64,000 bases of DNA, taken from positions 496,001-560,000 of the forward strand of contig NOWV01000006.1 in NCBI GenBank assembly GCA_003344405.1. Direction: 5' to 3'. Below are positions 25,851 to 38,205 of the stretch, one piece after another; the stretch's first letter is position 1, and the number at the start of each line of letters is the position of its first letter. The notes under the pieces are model-generated. The model was not told the origin of the DNA. It made no database searches and worked only from the letters and a program-made list of their open reading frames with translations. Source of the DNA: Trichoplax sp. H2. Its lineage: Eukaryota > Placozoa > Uniplacotomia > Trichoplacea. The translations under genes were made by a program, and so were the position numbers.

Positions 25851-26954
25851 TTAGTATTTTAGCCATTGCGTTTGACGTTTTCGATGGCGATATTTATTGT
25901 TATGTCCAGTCCGAAAATTTCGAATATAATTGCAATTACGAATTTCTTCATATAGCTTAGGCAAATTCTCATTTTCTAATGGATGTTTTCGATTCTGATG
26001 TAAACGCAGTTTCAAAGTGGACGATTGAAAAGCAGATGGCTTCTTTGGATTATCTTTACTTGTATCATTATTAAGAACCGGATGATCAATATTATTATTA
26101 TTATGGCGATCGTGGCTTTCATCTTCATTCAGTTCGGGGAATAATTCATCTAATTTATTAGCAAATCCTTCATTATCACGATTCTGTTTAGCTTGCATTG
26201 ATTGTTGGAAGCGTTCTAGGTTTTGCTTTTCGATTTCCGTTAATAACGGCAATAAAGATGCTCGCCGACCCGTTAAATCGCTAGTCATCATATGTTTTTG
26301 TCGTCTATTAGTGGGTAAGATTATGTTATTAGGATCAACTTCAACTCGATTAAAAGCTAATGATTGACGACGGATTTCCATGTTAGTGGAAGTAGGCGGA
26401 TGCATGAATTCAACTTTATGCTGAGGATGTTTGCTTGCATCATGATCTTGATTATTTGCATCGTTATCATCGTTTTGTTGTATAGGTTGTTTCCTTCTTG
26501 ATTGCCAACGTCTCATTCTAGTTGATGATGATTCACTAATTTGGCTATCGTTGTCATCAGATTGCTGTAAATTATGATTACTGGATAATTGCGGAAGATG
26601 CACATCATTGGCGCTGGTCTTGTTTTTGTTACTTTTACTATCACCATAATTTCCTTTTGATTTTAGTTTAGGTAGTTTTACATCATTGTGGATATCATAG
26701 TGTGATTTCCTTTGAGATTTTCTCCTTAAGTAATGATTATTATGAGCACGAGCAACTAGATAACGCCGATCTTCTTCACTTCTTAATAGATATGCCTGTT
26801 GCTCTTTCTTCAATAAACTGAGTTGTCTATCAAGCACAAAATCTTCCATTGCATTGGTAATTCGGACTGAATGAGACATTTCACTCGGTTTGAATTTATT
26901 CCAACGTAAGAGATTATCGTTAGCGTTGCTATTTTGTGACATTGCCATCTTCAT
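25851..26954 (-). CDS. Intronless gene of unknown function, 367-residue charged, largely disordered protein
   Basis: I do not recognise this protein. It is one continuous frame of 367 codons. Three ATGs lie within the first five codons (residues 1, 3 and 5), so the exact start is open. The N-terminal 70 residues look folded or helical and charged (EDFVLDRQLSLLKKEQQAYLL region). The middle is rich in Asn, Asp, Ser, His and Lys, typical of disorder. A second better-ordered patch (about 225-265) contains TGRRASLLPLLTEIEKQNL, with RRAS resembling a basophilic kinase site. An Asn/His-rich run follows near 285-295, then a basic C-terminus (HRKRQTQWLKY). No signal peptide or membrane segment. The length of the frame makes a chance origin unlikely. 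It is convergent with the unknown gene at 20265-20924, which is also intronless and basic; I see no clear alignment between them. Confidence 0.8.
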   Translation of the reverse strand: MKMAMSQNSNANDNLLRWNKFKPSEMSHSVRITNAMEDFVLDRQLSLLKKEQQAYLLRSEEDRRYLVARAHNNHYLRRKSQRKSHYDIHNDVKLPKLKSKGNYGDSKSNKNKTSANDVHLPQLSSNHNLQQSDDNDSQISESSSTRMRRWQSRRKQPIQQNDDNDANNQDHDASKHPQHKVEFMHPPTSTNMEIRRQSLAFNRVEVDPNNIILPTNRRQKHMMTSDLTGRRASLLPLLTEIEKQNLERFQQSMQAKQNRDNEGFANKLDELFPELNEDESHDRHNNNNIDHPVLNNDTSKDNPKKPSAFQSSTLKLRLHQNRKHPLENENLPKLYEEIRNCNYIRNFRTGHNNKYRHRKRQTQWLKY

Positions 26955-28887
26955 AGAAGATAAAGGATTTATAGAAACGATATAAGAAAAAGTTTAAAGT
27001 TTATTTCTTCTCTTTCTTTACGCAGGATTGTTCGAAGAAAATTATAATTTTTAGATGGATGATTGAGATTTATGATTCTTTCTTTATTCCGAAGCCGATT
27101 AATCCGTTAATCTCTCTAAAGTTTCTGCTATCTAAATGGCTAAGCAATAAAAACTAGTATTATAAATCATTACCAGGTTCTATATTATGCATCGGCTGAC
27201 AATATTTCTTCGTATGATTAGCTTGACTGCACGGTCCGTTTTCTTTCCATTTTGGCACCAACTCTATCCTCATACAGAATATCGCTCGTTATCTCTTCAT
27301 AGGGCCACTTAATGCCTTACTGAGTTATATTAATTTGTTGATGATGAAAGCCATGAGAGAGCTAAGATCGGATAAATAGGCTACTGTTATGATTAATAGC
27401 CTTGATCTTGTAGACAATGACCGTTACTTAGTAACCATATTAATGGTTCGTTGGATGATTCGGTAAATTCGCCATTAAGTAAATAACAAGTTTTGAATTA
27501 AATTTGAGCTACTGTTCTAACATTTTATGATTTTTTTGTCTATCGTATTGTAACAATTAAGGCAATAATAACCATGGTGATATCTTTTAATAACTATGAA
27601 TACATTAAATTATTATATTTAACGTTAGAACGATTCTTACCACAAAAATAAAAAAAATTAGAATAGAAAACAATGCCTTCATTAAGATAGACCACTAATG
27701 CGTCGATTTCTTTGATGCCCAGGGGCTCGTTTGTCTTCCGTACTGCATGGACAGTATAATAATATTTACCAAGCATTAGTTTGGCTGAATTTATATCGTG
27801 TAAGCAGCAAACTAGAGGTCATGTAATGCGCGAGTACAGTAGGATACTTACTGGATTAATATTTATAATATAATTTATAAATTACATACTTGCATAAGTA
27901 AGTTACAAAACGTCTTCGCTCAGCCGATGTGTTAATGCAGGATGCGCGTAAATTTATATAAGTCCATAATTATTGCTCTCGTACGTCAACTTAACACGCT
28001 TATGCAGTATTATATGGTTGTCATTCAACTAATTATATAATTCTCGTTAACTCTAGTACATAATGTGATATGTACATGCAGTATAAATTGCCAAATATTC
28101 CCCATTATAAACAGTGCACAATCGCTTTTATACATTCTACGCTTACTAGGAAAAGATCGATCATTCAAATCTACTGAAATTGGTAGACTGCATCCAGATA
28201 AGAATTTTTAGGAGGTACCCTGGGCACCATCTTATCAGAAAATCTCTCGGTCTTATTAAAATTTGATGTACTTAAATCGTAAATTAAAAGTATTCAGTTA
28301 GAAAATTACTTGAATGTTGCCAGTAAAAACATCTCAAAATGGAATTTAAATTTATAGAAACCCATGTTAGTGTCTTATCGATTACTAACGTACGTACATT
28401 CTTAATTTTGAAAAGATCAACTATACAACATATAACCGTGTAATTAAGATCATTACAGGCTATAGGTGTAGCTAGTGGATAAAATAGAGTAGTTAGCATT
28501 AAAATATTCACGAATGCTTTAAAAATAGTCTAATATCGGGCATTATCTGCAATTTGGAGACATTGCATTTGGACTTGGGCGTGAGTATTGACATCAAAGT
28601 ACAGTCTTTATTATGAGAAAAAAGAAACTTCCAGAGCTAACGTTATGGTTTACAGTAATGCTGACGTAATCGCCAACAATTAGCCAAGTTAGAAATCGAC
28701 ACGAATTCAGAAAAAACTAGACTAGATGATACAACAACTAGTTAAAATAAACAGAAACTCTAAGATAATGCAATACTTAGTGGTCAACTAACAACGAACG
28801 ATACAGTTCAGCCGAATTTAGTAATAACAAACGTCATTAATACACAATATTTTACGGTATTCATATGTAACGAGCAAGAATAAGCAT
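26955..28887. other. Intergenic DNA, nothing recognised
   Basis: About 1.9 kb between the start of the unknown minus-strand gene and the stop codon of SMC1 on the same strand. It must hold the promoter of the former and the 3' end of the latter. No other feature was seen. Confidence 0.5.
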
Positions 28888-31800
28888 TTACTGCTTCGAT
28901 TCAACGTATTTGTTTAAATCCAACGTTAATACTTTACTCATTGTGCATTCACCATCCTAAAAAAATTATTGAGCAAAATGTTTAGGTGACTTCATAACAC
29001 GAGCTTTAATCTGATAATACTGCAGCATGATAACGCAATTTTACCTCTGAATATATTCCAACTAATGAGTCTGCATAATGGTAGAATTCCTCCTTCAGTG
29101 ATATAACGATACATTGACAGTTTCGTTTAGTCTCACTACAAATGTATTTTGCAACCTATGATGAAATTTATGAGGCAGAAAAGTACCATTTATGTAAGAA
29201 TACCCAATAAAAGACATAAGTATAGCAATGTAATTTCATCTTACAGTGTTAATATTGGTTATGTCTAAAGACGCATCAATTTCGTCCAATACGAAGAACG
29301 GAGACGGCTGAAAACTAATATACAGCAATTAGTTATGATTAAAAAGACTTACAAATTTAAGTTCTATGGATTTCCATCACTTAATAGAACATTACGATAC
29401 CTATGTATTGAAAACAGCAGCGCCAGGGCTGCTACCGTTTTTTCGCCACCAGAAAGATTATCCATAGGGCGAAATCTAAAGAAGTAAAATACTTATTAGT
29501 CAAAAAAAGTTTATTTAAATCTTTAGTAGCAGTGCCGTAGGTGTCATTAAACCTTTTCCCTGGAGCAACACAATTGTAATTGATTCCATCTAAGTAGGGC
29601 TCCTGTGCAAAAAAGTCGGTAGACAAGCATATCAAATATAAGCGTATATGAATAAATACTGAATTTTTATCGCAACATTATACAGTCAAGGCAAGTATTT
29701 ACTTCAGCATTTTCCGGACCAAGAAAAGCTTGAGCACTAGCATTGTCCGCGATATCCTAAACGCAATCAATAATCAATAACTTTATAATGGCTAACCATA
29801 TTAAAACTTAGATGTGGTGCTATACCTTGTAAATGTTATCAATGTGATCGGCAACATGTTCGAATGCATCCATGAACAAATCATACCTATAATAGTTTGA
29901 TAAATTGATTCTTACTGTCAGGCATGGTGTAACTAGTATTACCATAGTCCGGTATACTAAAAGAGTACAGTACCTTCTCTTACGCACAGCCTCAAAATCA
30001 GTTTTCGCTTTACGGGCCCTCTTTCGAGCAGCTTCGAATTGATGAGATGTATCAGCCAATCGTGCATTTACTTGGTCTAACCTAAAATATTAAAAATTTT
30101 TAGAGATAAATGTAGCGAAGCCTATCTTTAAATCACTCTCATATGCCTTTTACCTTTCCCCAGCCTTCATGTTTGGAGCAGATATAGTAGATAGTAAATT
30201 TTGCAATCGTTTCACTTGGCCGCTTAACTCCTCATTTAATTCCTTGTATTTTGGCACGTCTTCAGCATTATTATATTGCTTTGGTAGACTTGTATAGTCT
30301 ATCTGAACTTCGGATAACTTAAATTTCAAGTCCTATTCACAATAAATAAAACGTCAATCAATATTACAATATCAACATATTGTAAATAGAACTAAGAATT
30401 TCAATACTAACTGCTTGATCAGTATCATCATCAACTTCCATAGGCTCCTCTGTATCTAATAATTCTCTTTCTTGCGCTGATGGCTCCTACCGTAAGATTT
30501 GAAAATAGTTATATTACAGAATTAAAAGAATTTGACGTTTACTACTACTCACCAATTGAAGTTCATCAACTGTTGTTCCGATTAAAGGGATTTTTATATT
30601 TTCGAGTTTACAAGTAATTAAGATACCGTTCCGATCATTTAACAATTGTTCTTTTCGATTTTCCTGCACGTAATCAATTTTTAATATAATTCTAGCGATC
30701 GATCAGCTAATAGCTTTACTGATTAACCAATTATAATTATCATACCAATGATGACATATTGTTACGTTCAGCCGCTATTTCCTTGCTCTTTTGATTAAAG
30801 TGTTTCTTTAATTCTTTCACTTCTGTTTCTTTATCTTCAATAACTTTATTTAAACGAGCTTTCTTAACTTGCAATTCATTTATTATCTCTTCCATTTGAT
30901 CAATTTTCTCTTGTAGCTTATCTTCATCAACTTTCGATCGCTTTAATTCCATTTTGTCCGAATCAATTTGGTTTTCTGTTTTTGTTACTACAGCTATAGT
31001 ATCGCGCTTTAATTCGTATTCAAGCTAGTTAAAAAAGCGTAAAAAACTTTCATAAGTGAATGGTAATTTTTCGAATAATTTGATATCACGAGTAAGAAAC
31101 CTGGTGTTGCAATTTTGATTTTTGCGATTGTATTTCCAATCGACGTTTCGATTGACTCTGTTGTCTATTCAGCATTTTGTTTTCATAATGTCTAAAAAAA
31201 TTTCGTAACTAAAAGTTAGCACAATTACTTACGTGCAAAGTAGTATAAACAAATTTATTATCAATTTATTTCTAACCGTATATTTTCAACTCCGATTGAC
31301 TGACAGAATTCACTGAATACCTTGATGAAATCATTATAGCACGGAGAATACAAATTAGTCTAAAGCTACATAAATGATTCTTAATGTATTATTATACCTG
31401 ATCTTCAATTTGGTTGATTTGATTTCTTAAAGAATCTATTTTATCTTTTCGATTTGAGACTGATTTTTCTAGCTTTGCAATTACGGTCTAAGTAAATAGC
31501 TAATATTAATATGCACACAGCAATCCAGTAGCAAAAAATAAAGATTTAAAGATCTGAAAGACAGATAACCTTTGTTTCTTGTAAAGCATCTCTAACTAAC
31601 ATTAAATCTTTCTTTTTCTCTTCCAAAGTGACATTCTCCTATTAAATGTCGGTAATTATTATGATAATACGATAACAACGAATACAAAATTCGAGAAGCT
31701 TATGTATACAAAAACTTACGTTAGTATCGCGATCATTTTTACTATATTTTAAGCGATTCGTCAGTCCGTCAATTTTTGACTTAAGATTTTGTAGCTCAGG

Positions 31801-34800
31801 CTCCTACGATTATAGGCTTGTTTAGGAATATAATGCGAAACGATTATAATTGATATATATTAAATCCAAAGAGTACTTTTCTTTTGATCCGGGTAATATC
31901 TTTGAGTTCGTTTCGACAACGATCTCGAGAACGCTTTAAGTTATCTACGACCTAGAAAAAGTGAAACAGAATTATAATAACTTATGCAATTATAATTTTA
32001 TACAAAGAATTGATATTTAAAAACATACTTTGTCATCCCATCTCTTCGCTCTCTGCTTTAAATCACTTAAGTATAATTCAAGAAGAAAATAGTTAGGACA
32101 ACATTTAATTAATTTAAATTAAATACTAGTACGTCAATGACAAAGTCAAACCTTGCACCACCAGAGATGACCCCAGATTTACTAAATAATGATCCATCTA
32201 AAGCTACAACCTTCTTCCTTGTTGAACCATTAAATGCCAATTTTCGAGCTTCTTCCATCGAATCAGACACGAGTGCATTTCCAGCAGAATATTCAAGTGC
32301 TTTCTATAAATAATATTTCACATCGAAACTTATTTTAAAAATTTACAAGGGGTAAGTTTGCGTCTTGCGACCTATTATAAATCTATGATTGTGCCTAAAA
32401 TTATAGATTTTACCTTGATTTCTGGAGGATCATACTGGATTACGTCGAGTATCATCTTAGCTGTACCGCCAACAGATCTAATATGTTCAATATGTTTGAT
32501 ATTAACTGTTCGTCCTCATCCATTTGATACTTATTTTCAAGCAATGATACCTTAAAGCTTCATTGATAGGCTTCGGCCTAATACCATCAAGGGGTAGAAA
32601 AGTTGCTGGCTCGATATGCTAAAAATTTGTCAGATGGTTAAATTTTAACCTGAATAATTACATTAATTCATAACTTACATAATATAATCATAGCCGTTAT
32701 ACCTGTTCTTTGAAGTATTCAATACAATCGCGAGCAGTTTTTTCAGTATTTACAATTATAGAATCCATGTCCTTGGCCAATATTTTTGTTACAGCAATCG
32801 AATATCTTTAGAAATAAAGCTGATTTCAGTTAATTATAAAAGAAATATGAAAATTATAAAGGATTACCTTGAATGTATCGGCTCACATAGGTCTACCATA
32901 CGCCCAAACTAAATAACGAGAAGGAAAATACAGAATTAAAAATAGTAAACATACATATAGGAGCAAACGGTACAATACTGATTTATACATACCACGCCGG
33001 GGAACATTTCTTTTAGTCGATCGATTAATTCTCTCCTTTTCAGATTACGATGGCTCTCTTGATTATCAGCGTTCGCTTCACTTAGTTTGGAAGTAACTTC
33101 TTCTAACTCATGATTTAACTCTTTCTGTTTACCAGTAGCTTGACTATGATATATATCCGATTACAATTTATTTCTGGATTAATATGCCAAAATGTGCAGT
33201 ATATATTATCATTAATTATCCGAACCGTAATTCTTCCGATATCGTGTCGAAATCTTGTTGATATTTATTCAATTCTTCGGTATTTGCACTTTCATGGTAA
33301 GATCAAAGACGAAATGTCAACAATTTCGAGTATAAAGGCTTAGGTAAGGCAATAGTAATAGTTTTCTAACCAACCTAATATACTTAGATAAAGTTTCTAT
33401 TCTCTGCTCAACTTCATTTCTGTAATCAATTACACAGGTTCCGAATAGTAGCATAATTAGATTGATGAATTTTCCATGATAATAAAGATAACATTAACAC
33501 TGTATGTGTGGCATCGTTCCACGAATAAACTACAACAAGATATGCAATGGCATAATTACTTTTGATCCAACAATTGCTTTTCTTGAGCTAGCATGTCTTC
33601 CCTTCTTTGTTTGCTACTTTGTAATTTCTTTTGATCGTCGTCTTGATCTCTTTCAATCTTAAGCAGTAAAGAATTGGTTCAATTATTCAGACTCAACAAT
33701 ATCATAGTTTCAAAGTGATTTCGCTCAGGCTATACTTTGTTCAGTTCCTGTTTAAATTTGGTAGAAGTTTTCGCTACTTGCTCCTTAAGCTTTGTGTACT
33801 CGTGAACCTAAAAAATTTCATATTTTAATGATCCGATGGTAATACCAGCTACCACATAATGTAGCGGACAATAATTCGACTGTTTCATTATTTAAAGCAC
33901 ACTTGAGATTCACGCAGCCTTATGCTTCTAACATCCTCTTCTTCTCTTAATTGCTTTTCATATTCATCTTCTAATTGCATGACATTATTGAGCTCATTCT
34001 TTAAACATTTAATCTATGGCAAGATGCAGGATATTGATTACTGGAGTTAGTACTGAACTGGCAACCTATATATAATACACCATTCACTCAATTCGCATAC
34101 ATCGTCTTGATGCTTTAAATGCGCGGCTTTGTGTTTATCAAGCTTTTTACTAAAATGTAATATATTGAATCATTAATCAAAAGTTACACAAAAATATATC
34201 AGCTGTAGACGTTGCTACTACGGTACGTACTTCAGACCATCAATCCGTTTCTTAAGGTGAAGTGATTTTTCCTTCGCTTTAATATATTGTGGGCGTAATA
34301 TAATTGCCTCGGCTTCCTATCAATTTTAATTTGTTACAATGTAAATGAAATCACATGAGATCGAAAAGTAGAGTAAAATTCAAGCAACACAGTAAAGTAT
34401 ATTCGTCAAAAATCGTACGGCATTAAATAACCTTTTCTTGTATTTTTTTATCCAATACTGCAATTTCCCTAGAAACCTTAGCAGATTCCTGCTTCTTTGA
34501 TCTCAATTGTTGTTCTATATTACTACATCTTGATTCCTATCACAAAATGACAAGAAAATACATCTTTCAACTATAAAACTGTTATAAAGTTCGTTATCTG
34601 GCTATGAATTGAAATTTTTACACACATGTAAATACCCATATATCAGTACTAACCATTTTTGCCACTTCTTTTTCTTTCTTATCTAAAGTTAATGATAGAT
34701 TTTCTATTTTCTTTTCATTGTAGAGCAATTTGAATAATTGATAGTGGACCTGGGCTGTAGACTACGATCGTAATAACATGAAGGAAAGAAATTGCCTTAA

Positions 34801-36583
34801 GTCTGATAATAAATTTGTATGAAATGAGCAGGATAAATTACCAAGTCGTCTTTGACATTAAGATATTTATCCGCTTCTTCTTTTTCAGCTTTTGCAGCTC
34901 GTCGCTCAGCCGAAATACCCTATTTGTAGTGTGAAGATAGAAGGTGATGATTGGGCTACAAGGCAAAAATTTTATTATCTTGTGTACACTATCTGCTAGT
35001 ACACAAAATCATCAAAAAGCTAACCTTTTTTTTATGCATATGAAAAGTTGTGTCTTCTTCAGAGGATTGCATATCGCTTTTAGTTTGTAAGTAATCTTGT
35101 TGTAATTCTCCCGAGCTACAATAATTAATATATAATTTGCAATTTAGTAGCCTGTAACATCACTGTTGTACTTTCTGTTAATGTCCAGAATAAAAAAGCA
35201 AGAATTCATGTCATCAATTAATTATTACCCGCTGATTTGCTCAAATAACTGAGTTCGTTCCTTTGGTGTTTTCAAAGCGATAGACTCAACCGTCCCCTAA
35301 GTTAAATTTTTGTTCATGTGCCTCTTATGAGTATACACAAGATACATTCATCGCTCAACTATTATACGTAGCTATAACTATGAGAGTCAAAAAGCATCTT
35401 TCATGGGCGAAGAAGCAAAAAAATTAACCTGAAACACTAAAAAGTTTCTAGCTTTAATAGAGATTCCTAGATTTTCCAACTTTTCTTGATACTGACTGTA
35501 AGGAACTCCCTAAAAGAAAGTAGGAAATAAAATTTTTGACTGCTCACGATCTATCATTTCAGCTACTTATGGGTTGTATAGTACAATCGTAAAAAGTAGA
35601 TATACATAGTCTTATCAATTACCTTGTTGTTTATTCTGTATTCAGTACCAGAGCCAACAATACTTCACAATGAACAAAAACATTCAAATTATATCGTTCG
35701 TAGTTCAATTTCATTTTTATCAGAGTAAAGAGACAAAAGCTATCATTTCATTATGTCATAATATATAGGTCGCAACTTCTTACAATAAAATTTGTTGTAG
35801 TAAAGTATTATAGATACACTTAATTAATCAGCTAACCATCTCGTAAATCGTATTTCTGTTTCATCTTCTTCAGTATAAACTGCTGTAACTTGAGCTTTAT
35901 TGGAGACCGGTTTATGAATGGGCGCTCCATGAATTAAATTCTATATTACGTGTAGCACAAATTAAATAAAAGAGTATCATATATAACTTGGCAAGAGAAT
36001 GGAATTCTTATCAGCTATTGTAGCAATATAAGGCGAACACAAATTTGTTAAAGTTGTAAACTATTTCGCAAGTGATGAAATACTAAATGAACATTACCAT
36101 GAAACAACTCACTTAGTATGCAAGGCTAATCAATTTCATTAACAGAAAAATATTAAAGTGACAGTTCCTCAGCAAGCGTTTTGGATTATTTTTGAGACCT
36201 ACCTTCACTGAACGAACTCGTAAGTTGCTCGTTTTTTCGCCAAGTACGAAACAAATAGCATCCATCAAATTCGATTTGCCTGTAAATACATTTTATTGGA
36301 TGGTTTTATTGAACGATGAAAACATACTATTATTCAAATTCATTATTGTCATTACTACATGTCATTAGAGAATAGCACGTATCTTTATTTTTGAGAAAAT
36401 AAACAGTGTTCTTCAGCTTCAAGTAATACATATAGCTAACTAGAAGAATAGTTGTCTATAAACATTTTCGTTACCCGAGCCATTAGGTCCTATAATAGCA
36501 GTAAATCGCTTAAAAGGTCCAATAATTTGCTTTCCTTTGTAAGATTTGAAATTTTCTATCTCTAACTGCGTCAAAATACCCAT
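28888..36583 (-). CDS. SMC1: Cohesin ATPase subunit SMC1
   Basis: Forty-two exons join in phase to 1231 residues (human SMC1A 1233). Exons: 36583-36475, 36279-36203, 35940-35837, 35662-35623, 35509-35429, 35296-35229, 35115-35025, 34919-34842, 34761-34654, 34536-34432, 34316-34231, 34149-34101, 34013-33903, 33807-33736, 33657-33560, 33419-33375, 33288-33226, 33143-32993, 32908-32868, 32805-32703, 32618-32551, 32477-32414, 32303-32152, 32065-32029, 31951-31877, 31803-31720, 31638-31570, 31487-31398, 31320-31277, 31191-31101, 31024-30746, 30663-30553, 30486-30412, 30332-30154, 30081-29974, 29886-29826, 29756-29703, 29602-29553, 29475-29401, 29314-29245, 29155-29045, 28956-28888. Walker A GPNGSGKS (32-39), first coiled coil, hinge about 505-660 ([18 protein letters not shown]), second coiled coil, signature LSGGEK (1131-1136), Walker B FFVLDEID (D1159, E1160). 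It pairs with SMC3 in nuclear cohesin, holding sister chromatids and extruding loops. The FFVLDEID and LDGINYNC segments mark SMC1 rather than SMC3. Confidence 0.97.
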
Positions 36584-37505
36584 CGAGCTTCTTTACAACG
36601 GCTAATAATTGTTACGTGTGGATAGTTAAGAAATGCAAAGAAAAATAATCATTACATAGTCGGTAGCATAAATAGCGAATCTTTTCATTTCAAATATATA
36701 ACATTCATCTAGATGCACAGTATTACAGTAATAAGATTGATAAACCTAATATTGGGGAATTATCATTACGTCCGTTGCGATAGAACAACTTTAACATTGT
36801 TGGCTGCATAGCTGAGTATGCATTGCTCGCATTATCAGAATCCAATAAAAGCTACTACTACTATCACACAGGCAAACTTCGATAACTACAGTACTGTAGT
36901 ACGCTAGTATGGAAGTTAGGCCTTCGCGACAGAAAGCGAAGATAAATTTTCGTAAGGCTACAGTGCTCTCACGACAACATTGTTCTAACTCTGCTGTACA
37001 TTACTGTACATACCAACGAGTAGCAGACTTGTATAGTTGACTTTGATAATTAATCAATTTAGGTGTATTTTTTTCCTATCTTGAATGACAAGTACCTATA
37101 AAATGGGGAAAATATCATATAAAATAAGTTAGACCATGCGAATTCAACAAATTACTGCACTTGACTGGCAAAGTGAGCTAGATTGACTACAGCCTGCCGG
37201 TTGTAAATGATTTCTGTGTAATCAGTCAACAGTCCAATGCCCTACAAGGTGTTTTACCTTTTATACACTAATACTGTATAAAATCTTTATACTAGTAACG
37301 TATTTACTTGGACAAGGGTTTAACTAACTTATATAATATCTTCAATTTGACGTAGAAGTGAAATTTATACATTGAATTTAAATTTGACTGTCAGTTTACT
37401 AGTCATTTGGATTATTATACTGTATCTATGGACAGACCTATTGTATGAAAGGAGTGGAATGGTACATTGATGATTTAGTGATACCACACCATTCTAATTC
37501 TTCAC
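36584..37505. other. SMC1 5' flank, GTAC-rich in part
   Basis: Upstream region of SMC1. No coding sequence seen. Scattered TACTGTA/TACAGTA words begin about 300 bp from the start codon (36889-36905 and 36975-37010). A promoter must lie here, but no TATA-like element was assigned with confidence. Confidence 0.45.
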
Positions 37506-37509
37506 TGAA

Positions 37510-37965
37510 GTGGAGATAACAACTATACGAGGAATCAAGAATGACGATCCTACGACAAAAAGATTGACGTTCATTGAACAGAGTAAAACAGCCCATGAAG
37601 AAGATGCCAACTTACCAACGTTTCAATGACAACCAAGGAGAAAGCGAGGTCTGCCTGCACAACGCTATGGACGAGTGTTTTTGACTATGTGTGATGTACT
37701 TGTCCGTACTTGTCGCTTTGAGCAAAAATACAGTGTCAAATGAAGTAAGGATAGCAACTACAGTATTAAATGGATCAACAATGACGATCCTACAGCAAAA
37801 GATGGACGTTGAAGAATAGATTAGCAGTCATTAAAGAAAATATTTGCCAACTTACCAACTTTCAAAGACGACCAACGAGAAAGCGAACCTTCTTGCACAA
37901 TGCTAAGGAGAGTCTTTATGGCTGACTATGCTTGCTGTGCTTGTTGGTCCTTGTCGCTTTGTGTA
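37510..37965. repeat. Two-copy tandem duplication, unit 240 bp
   Basis: The phrase atgacgatcctac begins at 37541 and again at 37781, exactly 240 bp apart. Around it both copies share ggatcaa/ggaatcaa, gacgttgaa/gacgttcatt, gccaacttaccaac, gaccaac(g)agaaagcga, tgcacaa(c/t)gct, and cttgtcgctttg at the end. The copies are still clearly alike, so this is younger than the other arrays in the window. No convincing protein-coding frame runs through both. Confidence 0.85.
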
Positions 37966-37979
37966 TACACTGTAGTAGA

Positions 37980-38205
37980 GACCGTACTGTCCAGTACCGT
38001 ACAGTGTACAGTGTACAGTGCTAAAATATAGTCGACTGCGCACAGTAATATCTGTAGTGTTTTGGAACTTTTGCTTGCAGTAGAGTGTATGGTATAGCTC
38101 TAAATTGACTATACTGTACTGAAGACAGGGACTACTCGTGCAAACTGCCACTGAGCAAACGCGGTACAGTACTACAGTACAGTCAGTGTACACTGTACAC
38201 TGGAG
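37980..38205. repeat. Dense GTACAGT/ACTGTAC palindrome cluster 1.4 kb upstream of SMC1
   Basis: At 37983-38020 and 38163-38202 the sequence is almost entirely overlapping GTAC, ACAGT and ACTGT words, for example cagtgtacagtgtacag. A shorter piece, actgtact, lies at 38112-38119. These words are self-complementary and could fold or act as symmetrical protein-binding sites. The cluster abuts the 240-bp duplication. Similar clusters lie at 42.08-42.17, 58.79-59.09 and 10.42-10.60 kb. Confidence 0.75.

Noticed and set aside
28888-36583. Assignment of this gene to SMC3 or another SMC subunit
   Set aside because: The C-terminal [16 protein letters not shown] and SGVISGGA segments and the N-terminal [11 protein letters not shown] are of SMC1 type. 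SMC3 has a different Walker B neighbourhood.
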